Source of the DNA: Micromonospora tarapacensis
GTDB taxonomy: Bacteria > Actinomycetota > Actinomycetes > Mycobacteriales > Micromonosporaceae
Assembly: GCF_019697375.1 (NCBI RefSeq)
Contig: NZ_JAHCDI010000004.1
Coordinates: 4,327,324 to 4,391,323 of the forward strand
Reading direction: 5' to 3'
Length of the DNA: 64,000 bases
Made by a program: the position numbers and the translations under genes
The notes under the pieces: generated by a model
Seen by the model: the letters and a program-made list of their open reading frames with translations, nothing else
The model's database searches: none
What the model was told of the DNA's origin: nothing
Shown here: positions 28,382 to 37,667 of the stretch, in pieces
Position numbering within the stretch: position 1 is the stretch's first letter
How the letters are laid out: each line of letters begins with the position of its first letter

Positions 28382-28879
28382 GTGTCCAATGGCAACGAGG
28401 CGCCCGCCACCTGGCTGTCCCAGGACGCATACGACCGCCTGAAGGCCGAGCTCGACGAGTTGATCGCCAATCGGCCGGTCATCGCCGCCGAGATCAACGC
28501 CCGGCGTGAGGAAGGCGACCTGCGCGAGAACGGCGGCTACCACGCCGCCCGCGAGGAGCAGGGCAAGGCCGAGGGGCGCATCCTCTATCTCAAGGAGCTG
28601 CTCCGCACGGCCCAGGTCGGCGAGGCGCCGACCGTCGACGCCGTGGCGCCCGGGATGGTCGTGACGATCTACTTCGACGACGACGCCGACGACACAGAGA
28701 CATTTCTGCTCGGCTCGCGCGAGATCGCCTCGACCACCGATCTGACGGTCTACAGTCCCGAATCGGCCCTCGGCCAGGCGATCCTGGGCGGCAAGGCAGG
28801 GCAGGCCTGCACCTACACCGCGCCCAGTGGGGCGGACATCAAGGTGACCGTGGTCAAGTTCGAGCCGTTCGCCGGCTGA
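28382..28879 (+). CDS. greA: Transcript cleavage factor GreA
   Basis: The 165-residue protein has an N-terminal coiled coil ([20 protein letters not shown]) with the acidic tip [19 protein letters not shown]. The C-terminal FKBP-like domain follows ([11 protein letters not shown]..., SPLGQ-like [15 protein letters not shown]). GreA enters the RNA polymerase secondary channel and stimulates cleavage of backtracked transcripts. GTG 28382 follows GAGGAGGA. A strong hairpin lies 34 bp after the stop. Confidence 0.92.
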   Translation: MSNGNEAPATWLSQDAYDRLKAELDELIANRPVIAAEINARREEGDLRENGGYHAAREEQGKAEGRILYLKELLRTAQVGEAPTVDAVAPGMVVTIYFDDDADDTETFLLGSREIASTTDLTVYSPESALGQAILGGKAGQACTYTAPSGADIKVTVVKFEPFAG

Positions 28880-28912
28880 TCCTCCGCCGGCCGAGCCGGC
28901 CACCCCGCTCGT

Positions 28913-28948
28913 CCAGAGGCGTGACACCGTGCGGTGTCACGCCTCTGG
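28913..28948. terminator. Bidirectional hairpin between greA and ilvA
   Basis: CCAGAGGCGTGACACCG (28913-28929) and CGGTGTCACGCCTCTGG (28932-28948) are perfect inverse copies, a 17-bp stem with a minimal loop. It follows the greA stop and overlaps the last codons and stop of the convergent ilvA gene, so it can end both transcripts. Confidence 0.88.
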
Positions 28949-30156
28949 CGCGATCGTCACCTGGTAACCACTGGCCCGCAGGACGCTGATCAACGAGTCG
29001 GAGTGCTCGACGCCCCGGGTCTCCACCGACAGCGCCACCTCGACCTCGCCGAGACGAAGATGCGGGTTGGCCCGCTGGTGCACCACGTCCACCACGTTGG
29101 CCCGGTGCTCGGCGATCTCGCCCAGCAGTGAGGCCAACTGCCCGGGGCGGTCCGAGCAGCGCACGGTCACCCGCAGGTAGCGTCCCGCCGCCGCCAGACC
29201 GTGTTCGATCACCCGCAGCATCAGCAGCGGATCGATGTTGCCTCCGGAGAGCACGGCCACCACCGGTGTCGCCACCTCCACGGCACCGGCGAGCAGGGCC
29301 GCCACCCCGACCGCACCGGCCGGCTCCACCACCTGCTTGCCGCGCTCCAGCAGCATGAGCAGCGCCCGGGAGATGTCCTCCTCGGAGACGGTGACGACCT
29401 CGTCGACGAGCTTGCGCACGTGGGTGAAGGTGACGTCACCCGGCCGGCCGACCGCGATGCCGTCGGCGATGGTGGCGAAGGCGGGCAGCCGGACCGGCTC
29501 CCCCGCCACCAGTGACGGTGGGAAGGCCGCCGCGCCCGCCGCCTGCACCCCGATCACCCGCACGTCCGGCCGCAGCGCCTTGGCTGCCGCCGCCATCCCG
29601 GAGACGAGCCCGCCGCCGCCGACCCCGGTGACGATCGTCTTCACCTCGGGGCACTGCTCCAGGATCTCCAACGCCACCGTGCCCTGCCCGGCGATCACGT
29701 CCCGATGGTCGAACGGGTGGATCAGCACCGCCCCCGTTCGTTCGGCGAACGTCTGCGCCGCCACCAGGGACTCGTCCACCGTGGCGCCGACCAGCTCGAT
29801 CTGGGCGCCGTACCCCTTCGTGGCCGCCACCTTGGGCAGCGGCGCGTTCACCGGCATGAAGACGGTGGCGTGGGTGCCGACCAGCCCGGCGGCGAGCGCC
29901 ACCCCTGGGCGTGGTTGCCGGCACTGGCGGCGACCACGCCCCGGTCGCGTTCCGCCGCCGACAGCCGCGAGATCCGCACGTATGCGCCGCGCACCTTGTA
30001 CGACCCCGCCCGCTGAAGGTTCTCGCACTTGAGCCAGGCCGGCCCGCCGAGCGAGGCGCTGAGCGGACGGGAGGGCTCCAGCGGGGTGGTGCGGATGACC
30101 CCGGCGAGCAGGTCCCGTGCCGCGCGCACGTCGTCCAGGCTGACCAGTTCCGTCAT
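28937..30156 (-). CDS. ilvA: Threonine dehydratase with ACT domain, frameshifted
   Basis: ATG 30156 starts MTELVSLDDVRAARDLLAGV; the PLP lysine is in GSYKVRGAY and the frame continues to SAGNHAQG. Near 29,906 the reading passes into another frame as VALAAGLVGTHATVFMPVNA and the glycine loop GVGGGGLVSG, ending with an ACT-like domain (YLRVTVRCSDRPGQLASLLG). The junction reads CAGGGGTGGC where CAGGGGGTGGC is expected, so one G is missing from a run. The joined protein is about 406 residues, normal for the short IlvA/TdcB type. It deaminates threonine to 2-oxobutanoate for isoleucine synthesis. Its start overlaps the stop of the DUF4328 gene as ATGA. Confidence 0.87.
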
Positions 30157-30992
30157 GCCCCGATCGTGCCACCCGCCCCGGCCGGGCCGGCCGGGGCCGC
30201 CACGGTCATGCCGGGCAGGATCGGGCCGGTGGGCATCCCCCGCGCGATCCGGGCGGTCTGGGCGGCCGAGACACGGTGGATCAGCACGATCAGCGACGCC
30301 CCGGCCACCACGCAGAACAGTGCGGGAACGAGGTACGCGCCGGCTGCCGACGCGTAGTGGTCGGCGTACGCCTGGAAGTCGGCCGAGGTCTGCGGGTACG
30401 GCAGCGCGTCGAATTCCCTGGCCGTGGACCGCGCGATGGTCCGCTCACCGAACAGGAACACCAGCCATGCCCCCCACCACAGGTGGACCAGCCACGGGGT
30501 GCCGAGCCGCCACAGGCTGTCCCGGGCGATGTTGGCCACCACCCGGTGGGGCAGCACGACATTGACGAACGGCACCAGCCATCCGGCGATCGCCCAACCG
30601 GCGGAGAGGGGCGGCGCGGCGCCCGGGAAGGCGTCCAGGTTCTTCCGGGCCCGCCAGGTCCAGATGATGACGAGCACGACGGCGGCCAGCATCGCCACCT
30701 GGTACAGCAGCGCCGCCACCAGCTCCAGTAGTCCCGCGCTCAGCAAGAAGGCCTCGCCGTCGGCGGAGTCCACGGCCCGTGCGGCGAGCAGCGCGTTGAC
30801 CGGCTGGACAGCCACGGTCGACAGCAGGAACAGGACCGTCGCCGCGACGGCGACCGCGGCGGCACGGCCGACACCCCGGACCGGACGGACCCGGACCCCG
30901 GGGCGCAGCGCGGGTGAGCCCACCGGCGTGTGGCAGGTCTGGCACTCCATGGCGCGTACGTCGGTATCGGTGTCGCAGGTGTGGCAGCGCAT
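30153..30992 (-). CDS. DUF4328 membrane protein with zinc ribbon
   Basis: The 279-residue protein opens with a zinc ribbon (MRCHTCDTDTDVRAMECQTC), then has about six membrane helices. The DUF4328 signature WTWRARKNLDAFPGAAPPLS and GWAIAGWLVPFVNVVLPHRV lies mid-protein. ATG 30992 follows GGGAGGA. It lies between the amidase and ilvA in a same-strand run and ends in an ATGA overlap with ilvA, so cotranscription is likely. Function unknown. Confidence 0.85.
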   Translation of the reverse strand: MRCHTCDTDTDVRAMECQTCHTPVGSPALRPGVRVRPVRGVGRAAAVAVAATVLFLLSTVAVQPVNALLAARAVDSADGEAFLLSAGLLELVAALLYQVAMLAAVVLVIIWTWRARKNLDAFPGAAPPLSAGWAIAGWLVPFVNVVLPHRVVANIARDSLWRLGTPWLVHLWWGAWLVFLFGERTIARSTAREFDALPYPQTSADFQAYADHYASAAGAYLVPALFCVVAGASLIVLIHRVSAAQTARIARGMPTGPILPGMTVAAPAGPAGAGGTIGA

Positions 30993-31034
30993 GATCGAAA
31001 GTCCTCCCGTGCTCGGCACCGGGAGCGTAGATGA

Positions 31035-32438
31035 TCACGCCGTGGCCGGTGACCCCGTTCCGACGCCCGGGTAGCCCGGGGCGTGCCGAGGCCACGGGGC
31101 CTCCATCTCGAACTGGCCGGCGACTCCGAGCAGCAGCAGTTCCGAACCGGGCGGGCCGACGAGTTGCACGGCCAGCGGCAGCCCGTCCGGGCGGCGGCCC
31201 ACCGGCACCACCAGGGCCGGCAGGCCGGCGATGTTCCACGGTGCGGCGTACGGGGCGTACCGGATGCTGGCCAGCATGTTGGCCTGCCAGGAGCGGGCCG
31301 ACCAGCCCGCGGCCGGCGGCGGTGCGCTCGCCAGCGCCGGGGTGAGCAGCAGGTCGACCGAGTGGTCGGTGAAGAACCCGATCGACCGGTCGCGCCAGGC
31401 GAGCCGGTCGGCCTCCCGGACGTACCCGCGCCGCCACGCCCACTCACCGAGGGCGACGTGGCGGCGGCTGCGGCGTTGCAGGGCGCGCCGGTCGACCCCG
31501 GCGGCGCGCACGTCCGCCGCCGCGGCGGCGAACCAGGTGGCGATGCCCTGCAACCCCAGAGCGGTCGGATAGACCGGATCGGCCGGTACGGTGTCGTGCC
31601 CGGCCGCGGCGAGCAGCCGGCCGGCGGCGGTGACCGCGTCCCGGTTCGGCGCGTCGGGCGAGACACCCCGCACCGGGGACCGCAGCGACACGCCGACCCG
31701 CAGCCGCTGTGGCGGCACGAGCTTGCCCTGTGCGCGGCCGGCGAGGACCTGGAAGCCCACCGCCGCGTCGGCGACGGTGGTGGTGAGCATGCCGTGTTCG
31801 GTCAGTCCGAACCAGTCCTCGGCACCGAGCTGGCAGGGCACCACCCCGCGACCGGGCTTCAGGCCCACCAGGCCGCAACAGGCCGCCGGGATGCGGATCG
31901 AGCCGAGACCGTCGTTGCCGTGCGCGATCGGCACCAGCCCGGCGGCCACCGCGGCGGCGGCACCGCCGGAGGAGCCGCCGGGGGTGCGCGAGGAGTCCCA
32001 CGGGTTGCGGGTGATGGCCGTCTCGTCGTCGGTGATGCCCCAGAGGCCCAGCTCGGGCATCCGGGTGACGCCGAGGATCACCGCGCCGGCACCGCGCAGC
32101 CGGCGGACCACCTCGTGGTCGGCCTCCGCCACCGCGGTACGCATCGCGGCGGAGCCGTTCCAGGTGGGCATGCCGGCCACCGGGGTGTTCTCCTTGACCG
32201 CGACCGGCACCCCGGCAAGTGGCAGGTTCGCCAGGTCCTCCTGCTCGTCGACCTTCTCCGCCTCGGTGACCGCCTGCCCGCCGCGGATGGCGCGGAACGC
32301 GGCGAGGTCCGGGTCGACCTTGGCGACGTGGTCGAGGTGGTCGGCCAGCACCTGGGTGGCGGAGACGTCGCCCCGGCGCACTGCCCTGGCGATCTGTTTG
32401 GCGGTCGCCCCGACCCAGGTCGGCATGATGTCCTGCAC
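31035..32438 (-). CDS. Amidase signature family hydrolase
   Basis: The 467-residue protein has the Ser-cisSer-Lys triad of amidase-signature enzymes: Lys in GVPVAVKENTPVAGMPT, the cis-Ser in RTPGGSSGGAAAAVAAG and the nucleophile region in GNDGLGSIRIPAACCGLVGLKP. It hydrolyses an unknown carboxamide. GTG 32438 has GGGAGGG upstream; ATG 32426 is possible. It begins 22 bp after the metB stop, so the two probably form an operon with the DUF4328 and ilvA genes. No Gat complex partners are nearby, so a tRNA amidotransferase role is unlikely. Confidence 0.88.
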   Translation of the reverse strand: MQDIMPTWVGATAKQIARAVRRGDVSATQVLADHLDHVAKVDPDLAAFRAIRGGQAVTEAEKVDEQEDLANLPLAGVPVAVKENTPVAGMPTWNGSAAMRTAVAEADHEVVRRLRGAGAVILGVTRMPELGLWGITDDETAITRNPWDSSRTPGGSSGGAAAAVAAGLVPIAHGNDGLGSIRIPAACCGLVGLKPGRGVVPCQLGAEDWFGLTEHGMLTTTVADAAVGFQVLAGRAQGKLVPPQRLRVGVSLRSPVRGVSPDAPNRDAVTAAGRLLAAAGHDTVPADPVYPTALGLQGIATWFAAAAADVRAAGVDRRALQRRSRRHVALGEWAWRRGYVREADRLAWRDRSIGFFTDHSVDLLLTPALASAPPPAAGWSARSWQANMLASIRYAPYAAPWNIAGLPALVVPVGRRPDGLPLAVQLVGPPGSELLLLGVAGQFEMEAPWPRHAPGYPGVGTGSPATA

Positions 32439-32460
32439 GGCCACCCTCCCAAGCCAGCGG

Positions 32461-33603
32461 TCAGCCCAGCGCCTGCTCCAGGTCGGCGAGCAGGTCTTCG
32501 ACCGTTTCGATGCCGACAGACAGTCGCACGAGATCGGAGGGAACTTCAAGCGGCGAGCCGGCAGCACTCGCGTGTGTCATCCGGCCCGGGTGCTCGATCA
32601 GGGACTCCACCCCGCCGAGGGACTCGGCGAGCACGAAGAGTCGGGCCCGGTTGCAGATCTCGACGGCGTGCTCCTCGCCACCGGCGGCGCGGAAGGAGAT
32701 CATGCCGCCGAACCGGCGCATCTGCTTCGCCGCCACCTCGTGCCCGGGGTGCGTGGGCAGGCCCGGGTAGAGCACCTGACCGACCTTGGCGTGCCCGTCC
32801 AGGTACGCGACGATCCGCTCGGCGTTGTCGCAGTGCCGGTCCATGCGTACCCCGAGGGTCTTGATGCCGCGCAGGGTGAGCCAGGCGTCGAACGGGCCGT
32901 TGACCGCGCCCATCGCGTTCTGGTGGTAGCGCAGCTGCTCGCCCACGGTGGCGTCGGCCGCCACCAGCGCACCACCGACCACGTCGGAGTGCCCGCCGAC
33001 GTACTTGGTGGTCGAGTGCACCACCACGTCGGCGCCCAGGGCGATCGGCTGTTGGAGGTACGGCGAGGCGAACGTGTTGTCGACCACCAGCAGCGCACCG
33101 ACGTCGTGCGCGACGGCGGCGAGGGTGGCGATGTCGGCGATGCCGAGCAGCGGATTGGTCGGCGTCTCCACCCACACGACCTTCGTGACCCCGGGACGGA
33201 TCGCGGCCCGCACGGCGTCCGGGTCGGAGACCTTCGCCGGGGTGTACCCGAGCCCCCACCGCTGCGCCACCTTGGCGAAGAGCCGGTACGTACCGCCGTA
33301 CGCGTCGTCCGGGATGATCACGTGGTCGCCGGGGGCGCAGACGGTACGCAGCAGGGCGTCCTCGGCGGCCAGGCCGCTGGCGAAGGCGAGGCCGACCGGT
33401 CCGCCCTCCAGCGCGGCCAGGCACTCCTGGAGCGCGTCCCGGGTCGGGTTGCCGGAGCGGCTGTACTCGTAGCCGAGCCGGGGGGCGCCGACGGCATCCT
33501 GGGCGTACGTGCTGGTCTGGTAGATCGGCGGGATCATCGCGCCGGTACGGGCCTCCGGGTCCTGGCCGGCGTGGATGGCGAGCGTCTCGAAGCCGTGGGT
33601 CAT
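32461..33603 (-). CDS. metB: Cystathionine gamma-synthase
   Basis: The 380-residue PLP enzyme of the Cys/Met metabolism family shows YSRSGNPTRDALQECLAALEGG, the loop DDAYGGTYRLF, VETPTNPLLGIADI, the PLP lysine in VVHSTTKYVGGHSD and the C-terminal VRLSVGIETVEDLL. It joins O-succinyl- or O-acetylhomoserine with cysteine. With the cystathionine beta-synthase gene about 9 kb away, it suggests working transsulfuration. ATG 33603 has only a weak GCGGA upstream. The metB and HIT genes are divergent over 137 bp. Confidence 0.88.
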   Translation of the reverse strand: MTHGFETLAIHAGQDPEARTGAMIPPIYQTSTYAQDAVGAPRLGYEYSRSGNPTRDALQECLAALEGGPVGLAFASGLAAEDALLRTVCAPGDHVIIPDDAYGGTYRLFAKVAQRWGLGYTPAKVSDPDAVRAAIRPGVTKVVWVETPTNPLLGIADIATLAAVAHDVGALLVVDNTFASPYLQQPIALGADVVVHSTTKYVGGHSDVVGGALVAADATVGEQLRYHQNAMGAVNGPFDAWLTLRGIKTLGVRMDRHCDNAERIVAYLDGHAKVGQVLYPGLPTHPGHEVAAKQMRRFGGMISFRAAGGEEHAVEICNRARLFVLAESLGGVESLIEHPGRMTHASAAGSPLEVPSDLVRLSVGIETVEDLLADLEQALG

Positions 33604-33740
33604 TCCGCAGACGTTAGTCGTCCACCGCGTCCCAGCCGATGGAACCCACCCTGTCGGACGGCTGGTCCAGCCTTGCCCGATGACGGTGCGTGTGGTCCAG
33701 CGAGCCGGCGGCGGCACCCGACCGGGCTTAACCTGACCCG

Positions 33741-34163
33741 GTGGCGGGGTGTGTGTTCTGCGGGATCGTGGCGGGCGAGGTGTCGGCGTTCCGGGTGACC
33801 GACGAGCCGGACGGGGTGGCGTTCCTGGACACCCGGCCGGTGTTCAAGGGGCACGTGCTGGTGGTGCCCCGCGCCCACCTGGTCACCCTGGCCGACCTGC
33901 CGCCGGATTCGCTGCCCGGCTATTTCGGGCTGGTCCGGCGGCTCGCCGTCGCGGTCGAGGACGGTCTGGGCGCGGGCGGCACGTTCGTGGCGATGAACAA
34001 CAGGGTGTCCCAGTCGGTGCCGCACCTGCACACCCACGTGGTGCCCCGGACGAAGGGTGACGGCCTGCGGGGGTTCTTCTGGCCGCGTACCCGCTACGCC
34101 GACGACGCGGAGGCCAGGGCCTACGCCGAGCGCGTCCGCAGCGCGCTGGCGGCCGGGGCCTGA
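33741..34163 (+). CDS. HIT family hydrolase
   Basis: The 140-residue protein has the HIT motif [12 protein letters not shown] near residue 95 and the N-terminal [11 protein letters not shown] typical of the Hint/PKCI-like branch. It probably hydrolyses adenosine phosphoramidates or similar nucleotides. GTG 33741 lacks a ribosome binding site, but a TAACCT at 33729-33734 seven bases upstream fits a -10 for a leaderless transcript. It is divergent from metB. Confidence 0.88.
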   Translation: MAGCVFCGIVAGEVSAFRVTDEPDGVAFLDTRPVFKGHVLVVPRAHLVTLADLPPDSLPGYFGLVRRLAVAVEDGLGAGGTFVAMNNRVSQSVPHLHTHVVPRTKGDGLRGFFWPRTRYADDAEARAYAERVRSALAAGA

Positions 34164-34236
34164 GTGGGGTCGGGGCGGGTAAGGAAGTGAGGTCCGCCGG
34201 TGTTGCACGCGAGGAAGGCATGAAAGGAGTTCCATC

Positions 34237-34908
<672 letters not shown>

Positions 34909-35074
34909 TCTCTCGGACAGAGCCGGCCGCCACCGTCGAACGTGACGGACCCGCACCACCGCTCCCCGCCAACATCGACGTGGAAATTCCGGCCCGAGGT
35001 GTCGTATCCGCCCGGCGCCGTTCGTAGCGAGGATGGAGGCAGACAAGGGGTCCGCCCGAGACGAGGGAGCAGAC

Positions 35075-35437
35075 ATGGCCGAGTACCTCATCTACTTCAA
35101 CCAGCAGTGGGTGGGCGACCACACTGAGGAGTGGTTTCGCGGGCGTGGGCCACTCGCCGCGGCGGTCGTGGACGAGATCAAGGCGGCCGGGGCGTACGTG
35201 TTCGCCGGGGGCCTGGAAGAGGACGGCCCCGTCTTCAGTGCCGACGCCACGAGCGGCACATTGATGTTCACTGACGGGCCCTACGTCGAAACCAAGGAGT
35301 GGCTGGGCGGGCTGACCGTGGTGGACGTGGCCGACGAAAAAACGGCCCGGATGTGGGCCGGCAAGATCGCGGAAGCATGCGGCTGGCCCCAGGAGGTCCG
35401 ACGGTTCGGCCGCATGCCACAACCCGGTGATGAGTGA
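35075..35437 (+). CDS. YCII-related (DGPF) domain protein
   Basis: The 120-residue protein is a small alpha/beta YCII-like domain with the DGPF-type signature [22 protein letters not shown] in place. ATG 35075 follows GAGGGAG. Proteins of this group are often encoded next to ECF sigma factors, but none is present here. It lies between msrA and a partial repeat of the msrA 3' end, suggesting it arrived by an insertion at that place. Function unknown. Confidence 0.85.
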   Translation: MAEYLIYFNQQWVGDHTEEWFRGRGPLAAAVVDEIKAAGAYVFAGGLEEDGPVFSADATSGTLMFTDGPYVETKEWLGGLTVVDVADEKTARMWAGKIAEACGWPQEVRRFGRMPQPGDE

Positions 35438-35487
35438 GTGGGGAGTCGGCGGTCCCGGCTCTGAAGTACTACACCCTGCGCCAGAGT

Positions 35488-35567
35488 CCAAGAACCCGGA
35501 CGGTTACCGCAACCACGGCCCGAACGGGCTGACCTGCCCGGTCGGCGGGGCGCGTACCGGCGGCTGA
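35488..35567 (+). pseudogene. Duplicated msrA 3' end
   Basis: The sequence reads SKNPDGYRNHGPNGLTCPVG and then GARTGG before TGA at 35565. It matches the last 27 codons of msrA (34820 onward) with scattered substitutions; over the shared part most bases are the same. The second cysteine position is kept (LTCPVG) but the first is Arg. No start or upstream msrA domain is attached. It is the residual end of an older or incoming msrA copy, now separated from msrA by the YCII gene. Confidence 0.8.
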
Positions 35568-35581
35568 GCCGCCGAACGACT

Positions 35582-35610
35582 GGGGCCCGGGGCACGTCGC
35601 GCCGGGCCCC
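35582..35610 (+). terminator. Hairpin terminator after the msrA remnant
   Basis: GGGGCCCGG (35582-35590) pairs with CCGGGCCCC (35602-35610) around an 11-base loop, 14 bp after the stop of the duplicated msrA end. It was probably the original msrA terminator, now serving the YCII gene. Confidence 0.7.
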
Positions 35611-35786
35611 GCACCGGGCTCCCCTGCGACCGACGAACCTGTCACCACCGGACTGGCGAGCCGAACGCCAGTGACAGCCGTGGCCGCATTGCGGCATTCG
35701 TCACACCCGGCTGTCGCGAGCAATTGGCGCATCGGCATCGAGGAGGGCACAAAACGGCCGCCGGAAACCGGCATCATTTCGCTGGG

Positions 35787-35814
35787 TTGATCGCGCGGGC
35801 GCGGATTCTAGCAA
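35787..35814 (+). promoter_or_regulatory. Possible promoter for the NAGGN operon
   Basis: TTGATC at 35787-35792 and TAGCAA at 35809-35814 are 16 bases apart and lie about 67 bp before the start of the amidotransferase gene. Otherwise the 35,611-35,880 stretch shows no gene. Match to a vegetative promoter is only fair; an osmotic-stress sigma factor would use a different sequence. Confidence 0.3.
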
Positions 35815-35880
35815 TGCTGTTACACGACCGTCATGGTCTCAACAGGCCAATCGCAACATCCTCTGGCAGCATGGGCTCAC

Positions 35881-37665
35881 ATGTGCGGACTGGCTGGGGA
35901 GTTCCGACGGGACGCGACGCGTGCCGATGTCGCGGCGGTGGAACGGATGGCCGCCACCATGTGCGACCGGGGACCAGACGGCAGCGGGGTGTGGGCACAG
36001 GGGCCGGTCGCCCTCGGCCACCGGCGACTGAAGATCATCGACCTGTCGGCCGCCAGCGGCCAGCCGATCGTCGACTCCGCCGCCGGCCTGACCGGCGTCT
36101 TCAACGGCTGCATCTACAACTACCGTGAGCTGCGCGCCGAGCTACAGGCCAAGGGGCACCACTTCTTCTCCAGCGGGGACAGCGAGGTCGTCGTCAAGGC
36201 GTACGCCGAGTGGGGGCTCGACTTCGTCGACCACCTGGTCGGCATGTTCGCCGTGGCGATCACCGAGCGGGACACCGGTCGCCTGGTGCTCGCCCGGGAC
36301 CGGCTCGGCATCAAGCCGCTCTACCTCGCGGAGTCCCCGGGCATGGTCCGCTTCGCCAGCACCCTGCCCGCGTTGCTGGCGGGCGGCGGCGTGGACACCA
36401 CGATCGACCCGGTCGCCCTGGGCCACTACCTCAGCTTCCACAGCATCGTGCCGCCGCCGCGCACCATCCTGCGTGGCGTCAGCAAGCTGCCCCCGGCCAC
36501 CATCCGGGTCTACGAGGCCGACGGCCGCAGCCACGAGCGGGTCTACTGGGATCCGCCGTTCCTGCGCCGCACCGAGCACGCCGGGTGGTCCGAGCAGGAC
36601 TGGCAGGACGCGCTCCTGGAGTCGCTGACCACCGCCGTGCGGCGCCGGATGGTCGCCGACGTGCCGGTGGGCGTGCTCCTCTCCGGTGGTCTGGATTCCA
36701 GCCTGGTGGTTGCCCTGCTCGCCGGTGAGGGCCAGCGCGGGTTGTCCACCTTCTCCATCGGCTTCGACGCCGTCGGCGGCCGGGAGGGCGACGAGTTCCG
36801 CTACTCCGACGTGGTGGCCAAGACCTTCGACACCGACCACCACCAGATCCGGGTCGCCGCGCAGGATCTGGTGCCCCCCCTGGAAGCCGCCGTCGCGGCG
36901 ATGAGCGAGCCCATGGTCAGCCACGACTGCGTGGCGTTCTACCTGCTCAGCCAGGAGGTCTCGCGGCACGTCAAGGTGGTCCAGTCCGGCCAGGGCGCCG
37001 ACGAGATCCTGGGCGGCTACCACTGGTACCCACCACTGGCGCAGGTCGGCCGGGAGCAGGCCCTCGACACGTACGCCCGGGCCTTCTTCGACCGCGACGG
37101 CGCCGGCCTGGCCCAGGTGCTCAACCCCGACCGGCTCGCCGACGGCGACCCGGCGCGGGAGTTCGTCGCCGCCCACCTGTCGCGCCCCGGCGCGCAGACC
37201 GCGGTCGACGCCGGACTGCGCATCGACACGCAGATCATGCTGACCGACGACCCGGTGAAGCGGGTCGACAACATGACCATGGCGCACGGGTTGGAGGCCC
37301 GGGTGCCGTTCCTGGATCACGAGTTCGTGGAGCTGGCCGCCGCCTGCCCGCCGGAGCTGAAGCTGGCGCAGGGCGGCAAGGGTGTGCTCAAGGAGATCGG
37401 CCGGCGGGTGTTGCCGCACGAGGTCATCGACCGACCGAAGGGCTACTTCCCGGTGCCGGGCCTCACCCACCTGGAGGGCAAGCTCCTCGACCGGGTACGC
37501 GACGCGCTTCATGCGCCCGTGGCCCGCCGCCGCGACCTGTTCCACACCGACTACGTCAACGCCCTGCTCGACGCCCCCAACGCCGAACTGACCCCGTTGA
37601 ACGGAAACAAGCTGTGGCAACTCGGACTCCTGGAAATGTGGCTCCAGAGCCACGGAATCGACTGA
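35881..37665 (+). CDS. asnO: N-acetylglutaminylglutamine amidotransferase (NAGGN system)
   Basis: The 594-residue protein is an asparagine-synthase-type amidotransferase. An N-terminal glutaminase domain exposes Cys2 (MCGLAGEF). The synthetase domain has the PP-loop VLLSGGLDSSLVVALL and VQSGQGADEILGGYHWY. The following GNAT/ATP-grasp gene and M42 peptidase gene form the three-gene set known for the osmoprotectant N-acetylglutaminylglutamine amide. In that set this enzyme converts the dipeptide carboxylate to the amide with glutamine and ATP. ATG 35881 gives the mature Cys2 and is therefore preferred over an in-frame GTG upstream. Confidence 0.9.
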   Translation: MCGLAGEFRRDATRADVAAVERMAATMCDRGPDGSGVWAQGPVALGHRRLKIIDLSAASGQPIVDSAAGLTGVFNGCIYNYRELRAELQAKGHHFFSSGDSEVVVKAYAEWGLDFVDHLVGMFAVAITERDTGRLVLARDRLGIKPLYLAESPGMVRFASTLPALLAGGGVDTTIDPVALGHYLSFHSIVPPPRTILRGVSKLPPATIRVYEADGRSHERVYWDPPFLRRTEHAGWSEQDWQDALLESLTTAVRRRMVADVPVGVLLSGGLDSSLVVALLAGEGQRGLSTFSIGFDAVGGREGDEFRYSDVVAKTFDTDHHQIRVAAQDLVPPLEAAVAAMSEPMVSHDCVAFYLLSQEVSRHVKVVQSGQGADEILGGYHWYPPLAQVGREQALDTYARAFFDRDGAGLAQVLNPDRLADGDPAREFVAAHLSRPGAQTAVDAGLRIDTQIMLTDDPVKRVDNMTMAHGLEARVPFLDHEFVELAAACPPELKLAQGGKGVLKEIGRRVLPHEVIDRPKGYFPVPGLTHLEGKLLDRVRDALHAPVARRRDLFHTDYVNALLDAPNAELTPLNGNKLWQLGLLEMWLQSHGID

Positions 37666-37667
37666 CC